DNA of 64,000 nucleotides, from contig JACTVT010000004.1 in NCBI GenBank assembly GCA_014465955.1, positions 1 through 64,000 of the forward strand, written 5' to 3'. Source of the DNA: Eubacterium sp. Lineage in GTDB: Bacteria > Bacillota > Clostridia > Oscillospirales > Acutalibacteraceae. A program made the position numbers and the translations under genes. Positions 8,095 to 16,775 of this stretch are shown one piece after another (position 1 is the first letter of the stretch; each line of letters starts with the position of its first letter). The notes under the pieces were generated by a model that ran no database searches, was not told the origin of the DNA, and saw only the letters and a list, made by a program, of their open reading frames with translations.

Positions 8095-8703
8095 GTTACT
8101 CTGTATTAATAACAGATTTCCGTCAAGAAAACTGATTTCAACATCACAGCCTTTGAAAGTGTTGCTTTGCGTATACTGGTCAAACGGTGAAAGATTAACG
8201 TTTTTAAGTTCATACACCGCATTTTTGATAGTTAAACCGATTACATCACCGCCGAGAGCAAACAATGAGAAATATTTATAAACGCTGTCATTTATAATAA
8301 TTTTTTTATCAACCATTACAAGTTTATTTTGCCTGTCAATAATTGATGCCTTTATATTATGCTTTTTGCAATAATAAAGACAAATCATATTGGAATAAGT
8401 ATGATCAAATCGATTTCCTACTGCATTAAAAATTTCAATTTCATTACAGCCTTTCTCAATGGCATATTTAACCGTATAAAAAGTATCAGTATCATCTTTT
8501 GCCGAAGGCAGTTTAATGCAGTTTATACCATCGGGCTCAGGTGAGGAATCAAAATCACCAATAACAATATCAGGCTTAATATCAGCGTCAAGGCAATGCT
8601 TATAACCGGAATCGGCACAAATAATTAAAGATTTTATATCTATGTTATTTTTTAAAAAGTCTGTATCGCAATTCGGTGCGCCTGAAATTATACTGCATTT
8701 CAT
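8089..8703 (-). CDS. thiN: Thiamine diphosphokinase
   Basis: Transfers pyrophosphate from ATP to thiamine to make thiamine diphosphate. Family hallmarks are CADSGYKH, the GDFDS motif at about 49-53, KDDTDT, and NRFDHTYSN. About 204 residues is normal. I chose the ATG at 8703, which overlaps the rsgA stop as ATGA; an in-frame ATG at 8718 is possible. The order prkC-rsgA-thiN-spoVM follows Bacillus, except that rpe is not present between rsgA and thiN. Confidence 0.92.
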   Translation of the reverse strand: MKCSIISGAPNCDTDFLKNNIDIKSLIICADSGYKHCLDADIKPDIVIGDFDSSPEPDGINCIKLPSAKDDTDTFYTVKYAIEKGCNEIEIFNAVGNRFDHTYSNMICLYYCKKHNIKASIIDRQNKLVMVDKKIIINDSVYKYFSLFALGGDVIGLTIKNAVYELKNVNLSPFDQYTQSNTFKGCDVEISFLDGNLLLIQSND

Positions 8704-9584
8704 TTTTTTAGTTCCCATTCTTTAATATCCTTAACATCGTTATACATCTGCACATAACTGTTATGTCTGCTTTTTGAAACAATTCCGTCTTCAACTGCTT
8801 TGCAAATTGCACATCCCTTTTCATTTATATGTGTACAGGTGGAAAATTTACATTGTCCGAATAAACTTTCAAACTCTCTGAAGCAGTCAAATAAATCATC
8901 TTTTAAAATAGTTTCGCATTTTTCAAAATCAATTGAAGAAAATCCCGGTGTATCTGCAACGTAACCGCCGTTAATTTTAAAAAGTTCGGTATGACGTGTT
9001 GTATGCCTTCCCCTGCCGAGTTTTTTGCTAATTTCACTCGTAGCAAGTGAAAGATTTTGGTCAATACAATTCAGCAATGATGATTTGCCTACGCCGGTAT
9101 TGCCTGTAAAAGCAGATATTTTTCCATTTAAAAGAGATTTAACATCTTCAGCACCCTGCCCGGTTTTATTGTTGCAGCAAATAACTTTAAATCCTGCCTT
9201 TTCATAAACAGACACATACTCTTGATAATTATCAGATAAATCCGTCTTCGTAAAAACAATAATAGGCTCTATATTTTTATATTCGGCAATCGCCACTAAT
9301 TTATCAATGTTATATGTATTAATAACAGGTTCTACTGTTGAAGACACAATGAACAACTGATCAAGATTAGCAGCAGGCGGTCTTACAAGACTGTTTTTGC
9401 GCTTTTTAATTTCTTCAATTCTGTTTTCGGAATTTTCATTAATACTTATAACCACATTATCACCCGCAAGCGGCGTAATGTTGTTTTTACGAAATATTCC
9501 TTTCGCTTTACATTCATAAACAGCGTCGGCGGTTTCTACATAATAGAAACCGCCAATACCTTTAATTAACTTTCCGTTTACCAT
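8700..9584 (-). CDS. rsgA: Ribosome small subunit-dependent GTPase A
   Basis: Circularly permuted GTPase that checks late 30S assembly. The motif order is permuted as expected: TKTD (G4, 112-115) comes before GNTGVGKSS (G1, 161-169) and DTPGFS (G3, 211-216). An N-terminal OB fold precedes it and a C-terminal zinc knuckle has C245, C250, H252 and C258. The length of 294 residues is typical. It starts 6 bases after the prkC stop; in Bacillus RsgA (CpgA) is a PrkC substrate, so the pairing is functional as well as positional. Confidence 0.96.
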   Translation of the reverse strand: MVNGKLIKGIGGFYYVETADAVYECKAKGIFRKNNITPLAGDNVVISINENSENRIEEIKKRKNSLVRPPAANLDQLFIVSSTVEPVINTYNIDKLVAIAEYKNIEPIIVFTKTDLSDNYQEYVSVYEKAGFKVICCNNKTGQGAEDVKSLLNGKISAFTGNTGVGKSSLLNCIDQNLSLATSEISKKLGRGRHTTRHTELFKINGGYVADTPGFSSIDFEKCETILKDDLFDCFREFESLFGQCKFSTCTHINEKGCAICKAVEDGIVSKSRHNSYVQMYNDVKDIKEWELKK

Positions 9585-9590
9585 ATAGGA

Positions 9591-11597
9591 CTATTCCTCA
9601 TTTGAATCAGAATAAGAAGTAAAATCAACTGTTTTGCTCTTGTTCTGATTTACATTTATAACAAAATCCTGACTTGCGCCGATAGTTGTAATAGAAACAT
9701 TGATTTTAATTTCTTTACCACTGTCAGACGGAACGGCAAAATTAACTGTGGAACCATCAAGCAGGACCTGTTTTGATGTATACTGTTTGCCGTCAACAGT
9801 AATAACAACGGAATCTTTAGGATGTTTAGTTCCGTCTAAACAGGTCGGCAGTTTTACGGAAATATCGACAGTAAACTGATCTGAAGTCGTAGATTCAGTA
9901 GTAGTCACTCCTGTTGAAACCGTAATTACAATTTTTTCATTTTCTTTAACCGTAGAGCCTGCAGACGGGCTTTGTGAAAGAACAACACCTTTTCTGGCAG
10001 GATCATCTTTGGTTTCTACAACAACATTAGAAAAACCTGCTTTGGTGAGAAAGTTTTTAGCATCGCTTTGTGAAAGTCCTCTTACATCCGGAACTGCATA
10101 AGTTTTAAGAGTAGTTGTAGAAGGTCCTGAAGATATAAAAATAGTGATTTCTCTGTTTGCAGATACAACACTTCCTGCCTTCGGGTCAGTATAAACTACC
10201 GAACCCGTCTCAATAGTTTCACTTGAAACCTCTGCCGTCTTATAAACATTCAAATTACTGTTAGAAAGCATTTTTTCGGCTTTTTCAAGCGTTAAGCCAT
10301 AACAATTGGGCACAATTAAATCTTCTGTGGAAGAAGCAACCACAAGCGTAATTTTTGAACCTGCAATAACCTTTTCACCTGCAATGGGAGACTGAGAAAG
10401 CACAGTTCCCGCAGGCACTTCATCAGACTGTTTATATTCGGCAATAAACTCGTAGTCATAATCTTTATTTGAAACAAGATCATCGTACATCTGACCCTCA
10501 AAATTTTGAAGTACTTTCGTATCTGTATTAAGTCCCTGTGTAATAAAGCGCACAAGCCCGACAACTGCACAAGCGAGGACAATAACACCTAATATTACCG
10601 CAAAAGTAATTTTCTTTTTACGGTTTGGATCAATATATGTCTCCTCATATTCATCTTCAAAATCATCTTCCTGTACCTGAATGTCCGCAACTGTTCCGCC
10701 GCTGTCTTCAGAAATTACATACTTCGTTGGTTCCTTATCAACAAAATATGTATAATCAAAAGTTGCTTTAGGATTTCTTATTACTTCCTCAAGATCAATT
10801 AACATTTCGGTAGCAGTCTGATATCTGTCATCAGGATTTTTCTGCATAGCATGAATACAAATCTGCTCAATTCCGAGCGGTATATCCGGATTAATCTCAG
10901 TAAGTTTCTTCGGGTCTTTTTGTAACTGCATTAAAGCGACCGACACAGCGCTGTCTGCCTCGAACGGCACTTCGCCTGCAAGCATTTCGTAAAACACTAC
11001 GCCGAGAGAATAAATATCCGCTCTTTCATCGGTAAACTCGCCTTTTGCCTGTTCCGGCGAAATATAATGAACGGAACCGATTGCATTTTCAGTAAGTGTT
11101 TTTGTTTCAGTTCTTGAAAATCTTGCAATACCGAAATCAGTCACTTTAATATTACCCGTAGATAAAAGCATAATATTCTGCGGCTTAATGTCACGGTGAA
11201 CAATACCTTTATCATGAGCATGCTGCAGCGCCTTTAAAATCTGAGTTGTAAAGAACACTGCATCATTCCATGTAATGAGTTTCTGCTTTAAAATATATTC
11301 CTTGAGTGTTATGCCGTCAACATATTCCATAACGATGTACTGCAGTTTTTCTCCGAAACTGACATCATAAACTTTAACAATATTAGGATGTGATAAAACA
11401 GCGATTGCTTTAGACTCGTTTTTGAAACGCCTTACAAACTCAGCATCATCGGCAAATTCATCTTTAAGTATTTTTACGGCAACTATTCTGTCGTCAACAT
11501 TATCATAAGCCTTATATACAACAGACATTCCGCCGACACCGATAATTTCCTGAATTTCATATCTGCCGTCCAATCTTTTACCAACATAATTTTCCAT
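9591..11597 (-). CDS. prkC: Serine/threonine protein kinase with PASTA domains
   Basis: Hanks-type kinase in the membrane. Residues 1-275 hold the kinase domain with the glycine loop near 20-28, K42, HRD at 134-136 and DFG at 154-156; the activation loop is rich in Thr and Ser. A juxtamembrane acidic linker leads to one membrane helix at about 330-350. Three extracellular PASTA repeats follow (roughly 360-565), then a Thr/Ser linker and a C-terminal beta domain (about 580-668). PASTA kinases sense muropeptides and lipid II and govern growth, cell-wall synthesis and, in Bacillus, spore germination. The phosphatase prpC lies just upstream. Confidence 0.96.
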   Translation of the reverse strand: MENYVGKRLDGRYEIQEIIGVGGMSVVYKAYDNVDDRIVAVKILKDEFADDAEFVRRFKNESKAIAVLSHPNIVKVYDVSFGEKLQYIVMEYVDGITLKEYILKQKLITWNDAVFFTTQILKALQHAHDKGIVHRDIKPQNIMLLSTGNIKVTDFGIARFSRTETKTLTENAIGSVHYISPEQAKGEFTDERADIYSLGVVFYEMLAGEVPFEADSAVSVALMQLQKDPKKLTEINPDIPLGIEQICIHAMQKNPDDRYQTATEMLIDLEEVIRNPKATFDYTYFVDKEPTKYVISEDSGGTVADIQVQEDDFEDEYEETYIDPNRKKKITFAVILGVIVLACAVVGLVRFITQGLNTDTKVLQNFEGQMYDDLVSNKDYDYEFIAEYKQSDEVPAGTVLSQSPIAGEKVIAGSKITLVVASSTEDLIVPNCYGLTLEKAEKMLSNSNLNVYKTAEVSSETIETGSVVYTDPKAGSVVSANREITIFISSGPSTTTLKTYAVPDVRGLSQSDAKNFLTKAGFSNVVVETKDDPARKGVVLSQSPSAGSTVKENEKIVITVSTGVTTTESTTSDQFTVDISVKLPTCLDGTKHPKDSVVITVDGKQYTSKQVLLDGSTVNFAVPSDSGKEIKINVSITTIGASQDFVINVNQNKSKTVDFTSYSDSNEE

Positions 11598-11614
11598 ATA
11601 AATTCACATACTCC

Positions 11615-12343
11615 TTATTTGGCAATAGCAACAACCGTTATATTATCTCCGCCGCCGTTATTATTTGCTTTTTTTACAAGACGGTCTGCAAAAGCATAAT
11701 ATCTGCCGTCGCTGACTTCATCAATAAGTTCATCATCAGTTACATAATTGGTTAACCCATCTGTGCAAAGAATAAGAAACTCGTTTTCACCAAGTTCTAC
11801 TTCATCAAAATCAATATCAATATTCTTATCAACACCGATTGCACGTGTAATAAGATTTTTATTCGGGTGGTACTGTGCCTGTTCTTTGGTAATTTCGCCC
11901 TTATCAATAAGATTCTGAACGACACTGTGATCAGTCGTAACCTGAGTTAAATTTTCCCCGTCAAAAATATATGCTCTGCTGTCACCTGCATGGGCAATAA
12001 ACGCATAACCGTCACGAACTACGGCACATACAACAGTTGTGCCCATTCCATGAAGTTCAGGCTTTGTATCTGCCATATCATACACTTCAATATTTGCGGC
12101 AACCAAAGCCGAATCAAGCATATTTTTTATTGAAGAATCACGCATATTTTGTCTGTATGAAGCATTGATTTTATCACTTATAACTTTAACGGCAAGCGCA
12201 GAAGCAATATTTCCGCCTGAAACACCGCCCATACCGTCACATACTACTGCCCAGGCAACTTCATCAGGGAATTCACCTACAGCATATGCGTCTTGATTAG
12301 ACTCTCTTACTCTGCCCTTGTCTGTTTTAGCAACTATCTTCAA
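11615..12343 (-). CDS. prpC: PP2C-type protein phosphatase, partner of PrkC
   Basis: Metal-dependent Ser/Thr phosphatase that removes PrkC phosphorylation. PP2C motifs are present: SNQD near 15-18, CDGMGG (35-40), GDSRAY, DGLTN, and the C-terminal GGGDNITVVA. The length of 242 residues is the standard bacterial minimal form. Translation appears to start at a TTG immediately after the rlmN stop, with AGGTGG as ribosome-binding site. It is 17 bases ahead of prkC. Confidence 0.95.
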   Translation of the reverse strand: MKIVAKTDKGRVRESNQDAYAVGEFPDEVAWAVVCDGMGGVSGGNIASALAVKVISDKINASYRQNMRDSSIKNMLDSALVAANIEVYDMADTKPELHGMGTTVVCAVVRDGYAFIAHAGDSRAYIFDGENLTQVTTDHSVVQNLIDKGEITKEQAQYHPNKNLITRAIGVDKNIDIDFDEVELGENEFLILCTDGLTNYVTDDELIDEVSDGRYYAFADRLVKKANNNGGGDNITVVAIAK

Positions 12344-13393
12344 TTACTCCACCTCATTTCTTATACTTTCATTTTTCTTTCGTCTTAACTGTCCGCAGGA
12401 TGCATTTATATCAGCACCAAGTGTTCTTCTTATTGTAGCATTAATTTTATTACGTTTCAACTCATTCTGAAATTTAAATATGCTCTCGCGGCTTCCTCTT
12501 ATATTTCCTCTTTCTTCAACATCATTGACAGGAATGAGATTAACGTGAGAAAGCATACCCGAAAGGCGTTTTGATAATTCATCTGCACATTCTTTACTGT
12601 CATTAACATCCTTAATCAATGTATATTCAAAAGAAACACGCCTGCCTGTTTTATCGGCATATTCTTTACAGGCAGCAATCAGTTCATCTATACCCCATTT
12701 ATCATTAACAGGCATTGTTTTGCTCCTGATTTCATCATTAGGAGCGTGCAATGATATGGTCAGCGTAATCGGCAATTCAAGTTCCTTTAAATCATAGATT
12801 CTCGGAACAATTCCGCAGGTTGAAATGGTTATATTTCTCATTGAAATATTAAGCCCGTTTTCACTGTTTACGTTATATAAAAATGAAACGACATTATCAA
12901 AATTATCAAGCGGCTCGCCGATTCCCATCATAACAATATGAGAAATTTTTACATTTAAATCTTTCTGCGCAGAATGAAGTTGAGCCTCAATTTCGCCGGC
13001 AGATAAATTGCGATTAAAACCTGCAAGCGTTGATGCGCAGAATCTGCAGCCCATTTTACATCCAACCTGACTTGATACACAGATTGTATAACCGTATTTA
13101 TATTTCATTATAACGGACTCAACATATTCACCGTCATATAGCCGAAAAAGGTATTTAACTGTATCATCAATTTTGGAAACATACTTATCCTCAATCTTAC
13201 AACACGGTATAAAATATATTTCATTAAGTTGTTCTCTCAGTGCTTTTGAAATATTTGTCATTTCACTGAAATCAGATGCACCGTATTTATGAATCCACTC
13301 AAAAATTTGTTTTGCCCTGAATTTAGGAAGACCGAGATTCAAAATCTCTTTTTGCAGGTCATCATAATTTAATGAAGAAATATCTTTTTTCAT
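12344..13393 (-). CDS. rlmN: 23S rRNA (A2503-C2)/tRNA (A37-C2) methyltransferase RlmN
   Basis: Radical-SAM enzyme that methylates C2 of A2503 in 23S rRNA and A37 in some tRNAs through a methyl-cysteine intermediate. The cluster motif CKMGCRFC has cysteines at 112, 116 and 119. The C-terminal catalytic cysteine is C333 in NASCGQL. The 349 residues are of normal length. It abuts rsmB upstream and prpC downstream with no gaps. Confidence 0.96.
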   Translation of the reverse strand: MKKDISSLNYDDLQKEILNLGLPKFRAKQIFEWIHKYGASDFSEMTNISKALREQLNEIYFIPCCKIEDKYVSKIDDTVKYLFRLYDGEYVESVIMKYKYGYTICVSSQVGCKMGCRFCASTLAGFNRNLSAGEIEAQLHSAQKDLNVKISHIVMMGIGEPLDNFDNVVSFLYNVNSENGLNISMRNITISTCGIVPRIYDLKELELPITLTISLHAPNDEIRSKTMPVNDKWGIDELIAACKEYADKTGRRVSFEYTLIKDVNDSKECADELSKRLSGMLSHVNLIPVNDVEERGNIRGSRESIFKFQNELKRNKINATIRRTLGADINASCGQLRRKKNESIRNEVE

Positions 13394-14632
13394 TTAGTCC
13401 CTTTCAATAACCGAATAAAAGAAACCATCTCCGCCGTTTTGTGACGGAAAAATCGTTTTCATTTCAACAATTTTATATTCAGTATGATTAACAATAAATT
13501 TTTCAACAACACGCTCATTCTCTCTTTTATTAAGCGTGCAGGTTGAATAAAGAATTTTACCGCCGTTTTTAAGATATTGGGCAGAAGTATCAAGAATATT
13601 ATACTGTATTTCAGGCAGATTTTTAATACTGTCCAGATTCTTATATCTTATTTCAGGTTTACGTCTGATAATACCGAAACCGCTGCAAACTACATCGCAA
13701 ATTATTTTATCAGCCATAGGTAAATTATTATTATAGACTGTGGCATCATTTACCATAGGAGTTACTGACGAAAGTTCAAGCCTATCTGCACCGTTTTTTA
13801 TCAATTTAACTCTATGCTCAGAAATATCACATGCATAAATTTTACCGATATTATTCATCATTTCAGCACAGGTAAATGCTTTTCCGCCGGGAGCAGAACA
13901 AACATCTATAACAACATCGCCCTCTTGGGGATTAAGTGCTTTTACCGCGTTATAACAGGATAAATCCTCTATATGAAACAAACCGTTTTTATATGCTTTC
14001 GAATTTCTGATATCAAGATTAGATACAACAGTTACCAAATCACCTACTGTTTCACTTTCAACATCTTCACAGGAAAATTCAAACTGAAGTTCATCTTTAT
14101 CAACAAAAATCGTATTCGGAACGGCAAAAATCGGGGCTTTTTCATTTAAACAGGGTAAAAACGAATAAACAGCATCTTCGCCATAAGCCTTTTTCCATAC
14201 ATTTATAAGAGAAGCAGGTATTGAATATCTGATTTCAGGGTCACCAATTTCATCAATATTTATTCTGTTGTTGTCAATTTTATGTAAAACGGCATTAATC
14301 AGTTTGGAATAAAAATCAAGACCGACTGATTTTGCCAATTTAACGCTTTCATCAATAGCCGCCGCAGAAGAGACTTTATCCATAAAATAAAGTTGATAAA
14401 CACCCATTCGCAGAATAATGAACACTTTCGGCTTTGGTTTATTGCAATACATATTTATAAGATAATCGAGCGTAAGTTTTCTTTCAACTACCCCATAAAC
14501 AAGTCTTGTAATAAAACCTTTGCTTTCGTTTATATCCACCAGAGCACTGTCTATAGCGATATTGGAATAAGCATCATTATAAAAAATCTTATACAGTGTT
14601 TCAAAGGCAATCTGCCGTGCATTTTTGTTCAT
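13394..14632 (-). CDS. rsmB: 16S rRNA (cytosine(967)-C(5))-methyltransferase
   Basis: N-terminal NusB-like domain (about 1-130) and a C-terminal SAM methyltransferase domain (about 220-412) with the SAM-binding motif DVCSAPGGK. The nucleophile motif VI is YSTCTL (C365). Motif IV reads DVVCSGFG (C316) where DxPCSGxG is usual, so the proline is replaced by valine. The length of 412 residues is slightly short of the usual 430-450. The start overlaps the zinc protease gene by 4 bases. Confidence 0.93.
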   Translation of the reverse strand: MNKNARQIAFETLYKIFYNDAYSNIAIDSALVDINESKGFITRLVYGVVERKLTLDYLINMYCNKPKPKVFIILRMGVYQLYFMDKVSSAAAIDESVKLAKSVGLDFYSKLINAVLHKIDNNRINIDEIGDPEIRYSIPASLINVWKKAYGEDAVYSFLPCLNEKAPIFAVPNTIFVDKDELQFEFSCEDVESETVGDLVTVVSNLDIRNSKAYKNGLFHIEDLSCYNAVKALNPQEGDVVIDVCSAPGGKAFTCAEMMNNIGKIYACDISEHRVKLIKNGADRLELSSVTPMVNDATVYNNNLPMADKIICDVVCSGFGIIRRKPEIRYKNLDSIKNLPEIQYNILDTSAQYLKNGGKILYSTCTLNKRENERVVEKFIVNHTEYKIVEMKTIFPSQNGGDGFFYSVIERD

Positions 14633-15318
14633 CGTCTTCTACCTGAAATTAAAATCAGTCTAAATAAAGTTGCAAGCGATGATGCAAGTGCCGCTACATA
14701 AGTAAGCGCAGCAGCAGCCAAAACTTTTCTGGCACCGCTATTTTCTTCACCGACTAAAAAGCCATTTTCATTAATCGTTCTCAACGCCCTTGAAGAGGCA
14801 TTAAATTCAACAGGCAATGTTATCAACTGAAACAAAGCAACTGCTGAATATAAAATTATACCTGCATATACAAGAGGCTCAAAAGTAAAAAACACACCAA
14901 GCAATACAAGCGGAATACCAAGTGTTGAACCGAATTTAGTAATCGGTATAACCGCATTTCTTATTTTCAGCGGAAAATAGGATTCGGCATGCTGACAGGC
15001 ATGACCTGCTTCGTGACAAGCAATTCCGACTGCGGCAATACTTCTTGATTCATATACTGCGTCGGAAAGGCAGATTTCCTTAGTTGACGGGTTATAATGA
15101 TCTGTCAGATTACCTGATATTTTTTTTATTCTTACATCCGTAACACCGTTTAACTGCAATAATTTATAAGCAGCCTCTGCACCGCTGAGTCCTCTTGAAT
15201 TTGTAATTCTGCTATACTTTTTAAAACGATTATTAACCATTATCTGGCAGATTACAGAAAATATCAAAACAGGTATCATAACAAAACCTGTCATATAATA
15301 AGCAAAATAAGTTCCCAT
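14629..15318 (-). CDS. Membrane zinc metallopeptidase (YugP family)
   Basis: A 229-residue membrane protein of the YugP-type neutral zinc metallopeptidase family. An N-terminal helix (7-27) precedes a cytosolic segment, then the zinc motif HEAGH at 102-106, and three further hydrophobic stretches. Substrates are unknown. Between fmt and rsmB it is an insertion relative to the Bacillus order, as seen in many Clostridia. It overlaps rsmB by 4 bases. Confidence 0.88.
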   Translation of the reverse strand: MGTYFAYYMTGFVMIPVLIFSVICQIMVNNRFKKYSRITNSRGLSGAEAAYKLLQLNGVTDVRIKKISGNLTDHYNPSTKEICLSDAVYESRSIAAVGIACHEAGHACQHAESYFPLKIRNAVIPITKFGSTLGIPLVLLGVFFTFEPLVYAGIILYSAVALFQLITLPVEFNASSRALRTINENGFLVGEENSGARKVLAAAALTYVAALASSLATLFRLILISGRRR

Positions 15319-15352
15319 ATTTTATCCTTTAATTTATCACTGATTATTATAG

Positions 15353-16282
15353 TTACTCACCTATTACAGCACCGATTTCAATTGTATTGCCTGCAAGGAA
15401 TGATTTTATATCCATTCTCTTTTTTCCATCGGGCTGTATTTCAACAATATCAAGGCATTTCCCGTCACCGCAGGTAACAGTTAAAACACCTTTGTTATTC
15501 ATTATTTTACCCGTGCTGTTACCCTTTAATTCAGAAAGTAACGTTTTATGGATTTTTACTTTTTTACCGTTTATAACCGTATCGGCACACGGCCAAGTCT
15601 GAAGTCCTCTTACCTGATTATGGATTTCAAAAGCCGATTTGCTCCAGTCAATCGGGCTCATTTCTCTGCTTATCATTTTTGCATAACCAAAATCACCATC
15701 AGGCTGAGGTGTTCGTTTAACTGAATCATTTTCAATCATATTAATTGTTTTATCAAGTGCATCAGCGCCTAAAAACGAAAGCCTGTCAAACAATTCTGCC
15801 GAAGTTTCATTAATATCAATTTTAGTTTTCTTTACAAGCAGCAAATCACCTGTATCAATTCCCTCATTCATCTGCTGAACTGCCACGCCTGTTTCTGTAT
15901 CACCGTTAAGAACTGCCCACTGAATCGGAGCAGCACCTCTGTATTTCGGCAGCAAAGATGCATGAACATTAATACAACCGAATTCAGGAATATCTAAAAT
16001 CACTTTAGGTAAAATTTTACCGTATGCAACAACAACAATTATATCAGGATTTATATCTTTAATAAGATTAATCGTTTCTTCACTTTTCATTGTATTAGGC
16101 TGATAAACAGTAATATTATTTTCTTCAGCCAGCACTTTAACAGGCGGCGGAGTTAAAATTTGCTTTCTGCCTACCTTTTTATCAGGCTGAGTAAAAACAG
16201 CAGTAATTTCATTATCAGAATCTATCAGTTTTTGAAGACAAGGAACTGCAAAATCAGGAGTGCCCATAAAAATAATTCTCAT
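15353..16282 (-). CDS. fmt: Methionyl-tRNA formyltransferase
   Basis: Formylates initiator Met-tRNA with 10-formyl-THF. The N-terminal Rossmann domain has GTPDFAVP, the catalytic segment has the family signature SLLPKYRGAAPIQW, and GVAVQQMNEGIDTGD follows. A C-terminal OB domain contains the RGLQTWPCA stretch. The length of 309 residues is normal. def lies directly upstream, so formylation and deformylation are encoded together. Confidence 0.97.
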   Translation of the reverse strand: MRIIFMGTPDFAVPCLQKLIDSDNEITAVFTQPDKKVGRKQILTPPPVKVLAEENNITVYQPNTMKSEETINLIKDINPDIIVVVAYGKILPKVILDIPEFGCINVHASLLPKYRGAAPIQWAVLNGDTETGVAVQQMNEGIDTGDLLLVKKTKIDINETSAELFDRLSFLGADALDKTINMIENDSVKRTPQPDGDFGYAKMISREMSPIDWSKSAFEIHNQVRGLQTWPCADTVINGKKVKIHKTLLSELKGNSTGKIMNNKGVLTVTCGDGKCLDIVEIQPDGKKRMDIKSFLAGNTIEIGAVIGE

Positions 16283-16309
16283 TATATCACCAATAATCTA
16301 TTGCTATAA

Positions 16310-16765
16310 TTAACCTTCGGTAATTTCACTGACTGCATGAGCGGTAAACAAAATACCGTCAAGATGATCAATTTCATGGCAAAAAGCCTTTGCTTTAAGA
16401 TCCTCACCTGTGAAAATCTGCCATTTCCCTTTTCTGTCCTGAGCCTTAACCTGAACCTTTTTAGGCCTTTTTGTATTTGCCCATTTATTCGGAAGTGAAA
16501 GGCAGCCTTCCTGTGATATCTGTTCGCCCTCTTCGAGTGTTATTTCAGGATTTACAAGTTCAATTGGACCTTCACCGATATCAATAACTACTACTCTTTT
16601 TAAAATGCCCACCTGAACAGCAGCAAGACCTACACCATTGCCGTTATACATAGTTTCAAACATATCATCAATTAAATCAGACAGTCTGTCATCAAATTTT
16701 TCTACAACTCTGCTTTTTTTATTAAGTATCGGATCACCGAACTTTACTATATTTCTTAAAGCCAT
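16310..16765 (-). CDS. def: Peptide deformylase
   Basis: Metal enzyme that removes the formyl group from nascent peptides. The three motifs are intact: GVGLAAVQ (44-51), EGCLSLP (C88 binds the metal) and HEIDH (130-134). The 151 residues place it among the short type-1 enzymes. It sits between priA and fmt, with gaps of 10 and 27 bases. Confidence 0.97.
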   Translation of the reverse strand: MALRNIVKFGDPILNKKSRVVEKFDDRLSDLIDDMFETMYNGNGVGLAAVQVGILKRVVVIDIGEGPIELVNPEITLEEGEQISQEGCLSLPNKWANTKRPKKVQVKAQDRKGKWQIFTGEDLKAKAFCHEIDHLDGILFTAHAVSEITEG

Positions 16766-16775
16766 TTATATTCTC

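Noticed and set aside
7770..8135. Plus-strand ORF of 121 codons
   Set aside because: It lies antisense to spoVM and the 46-codon ORF, both of which have ribosome-binding sites and sensible products.
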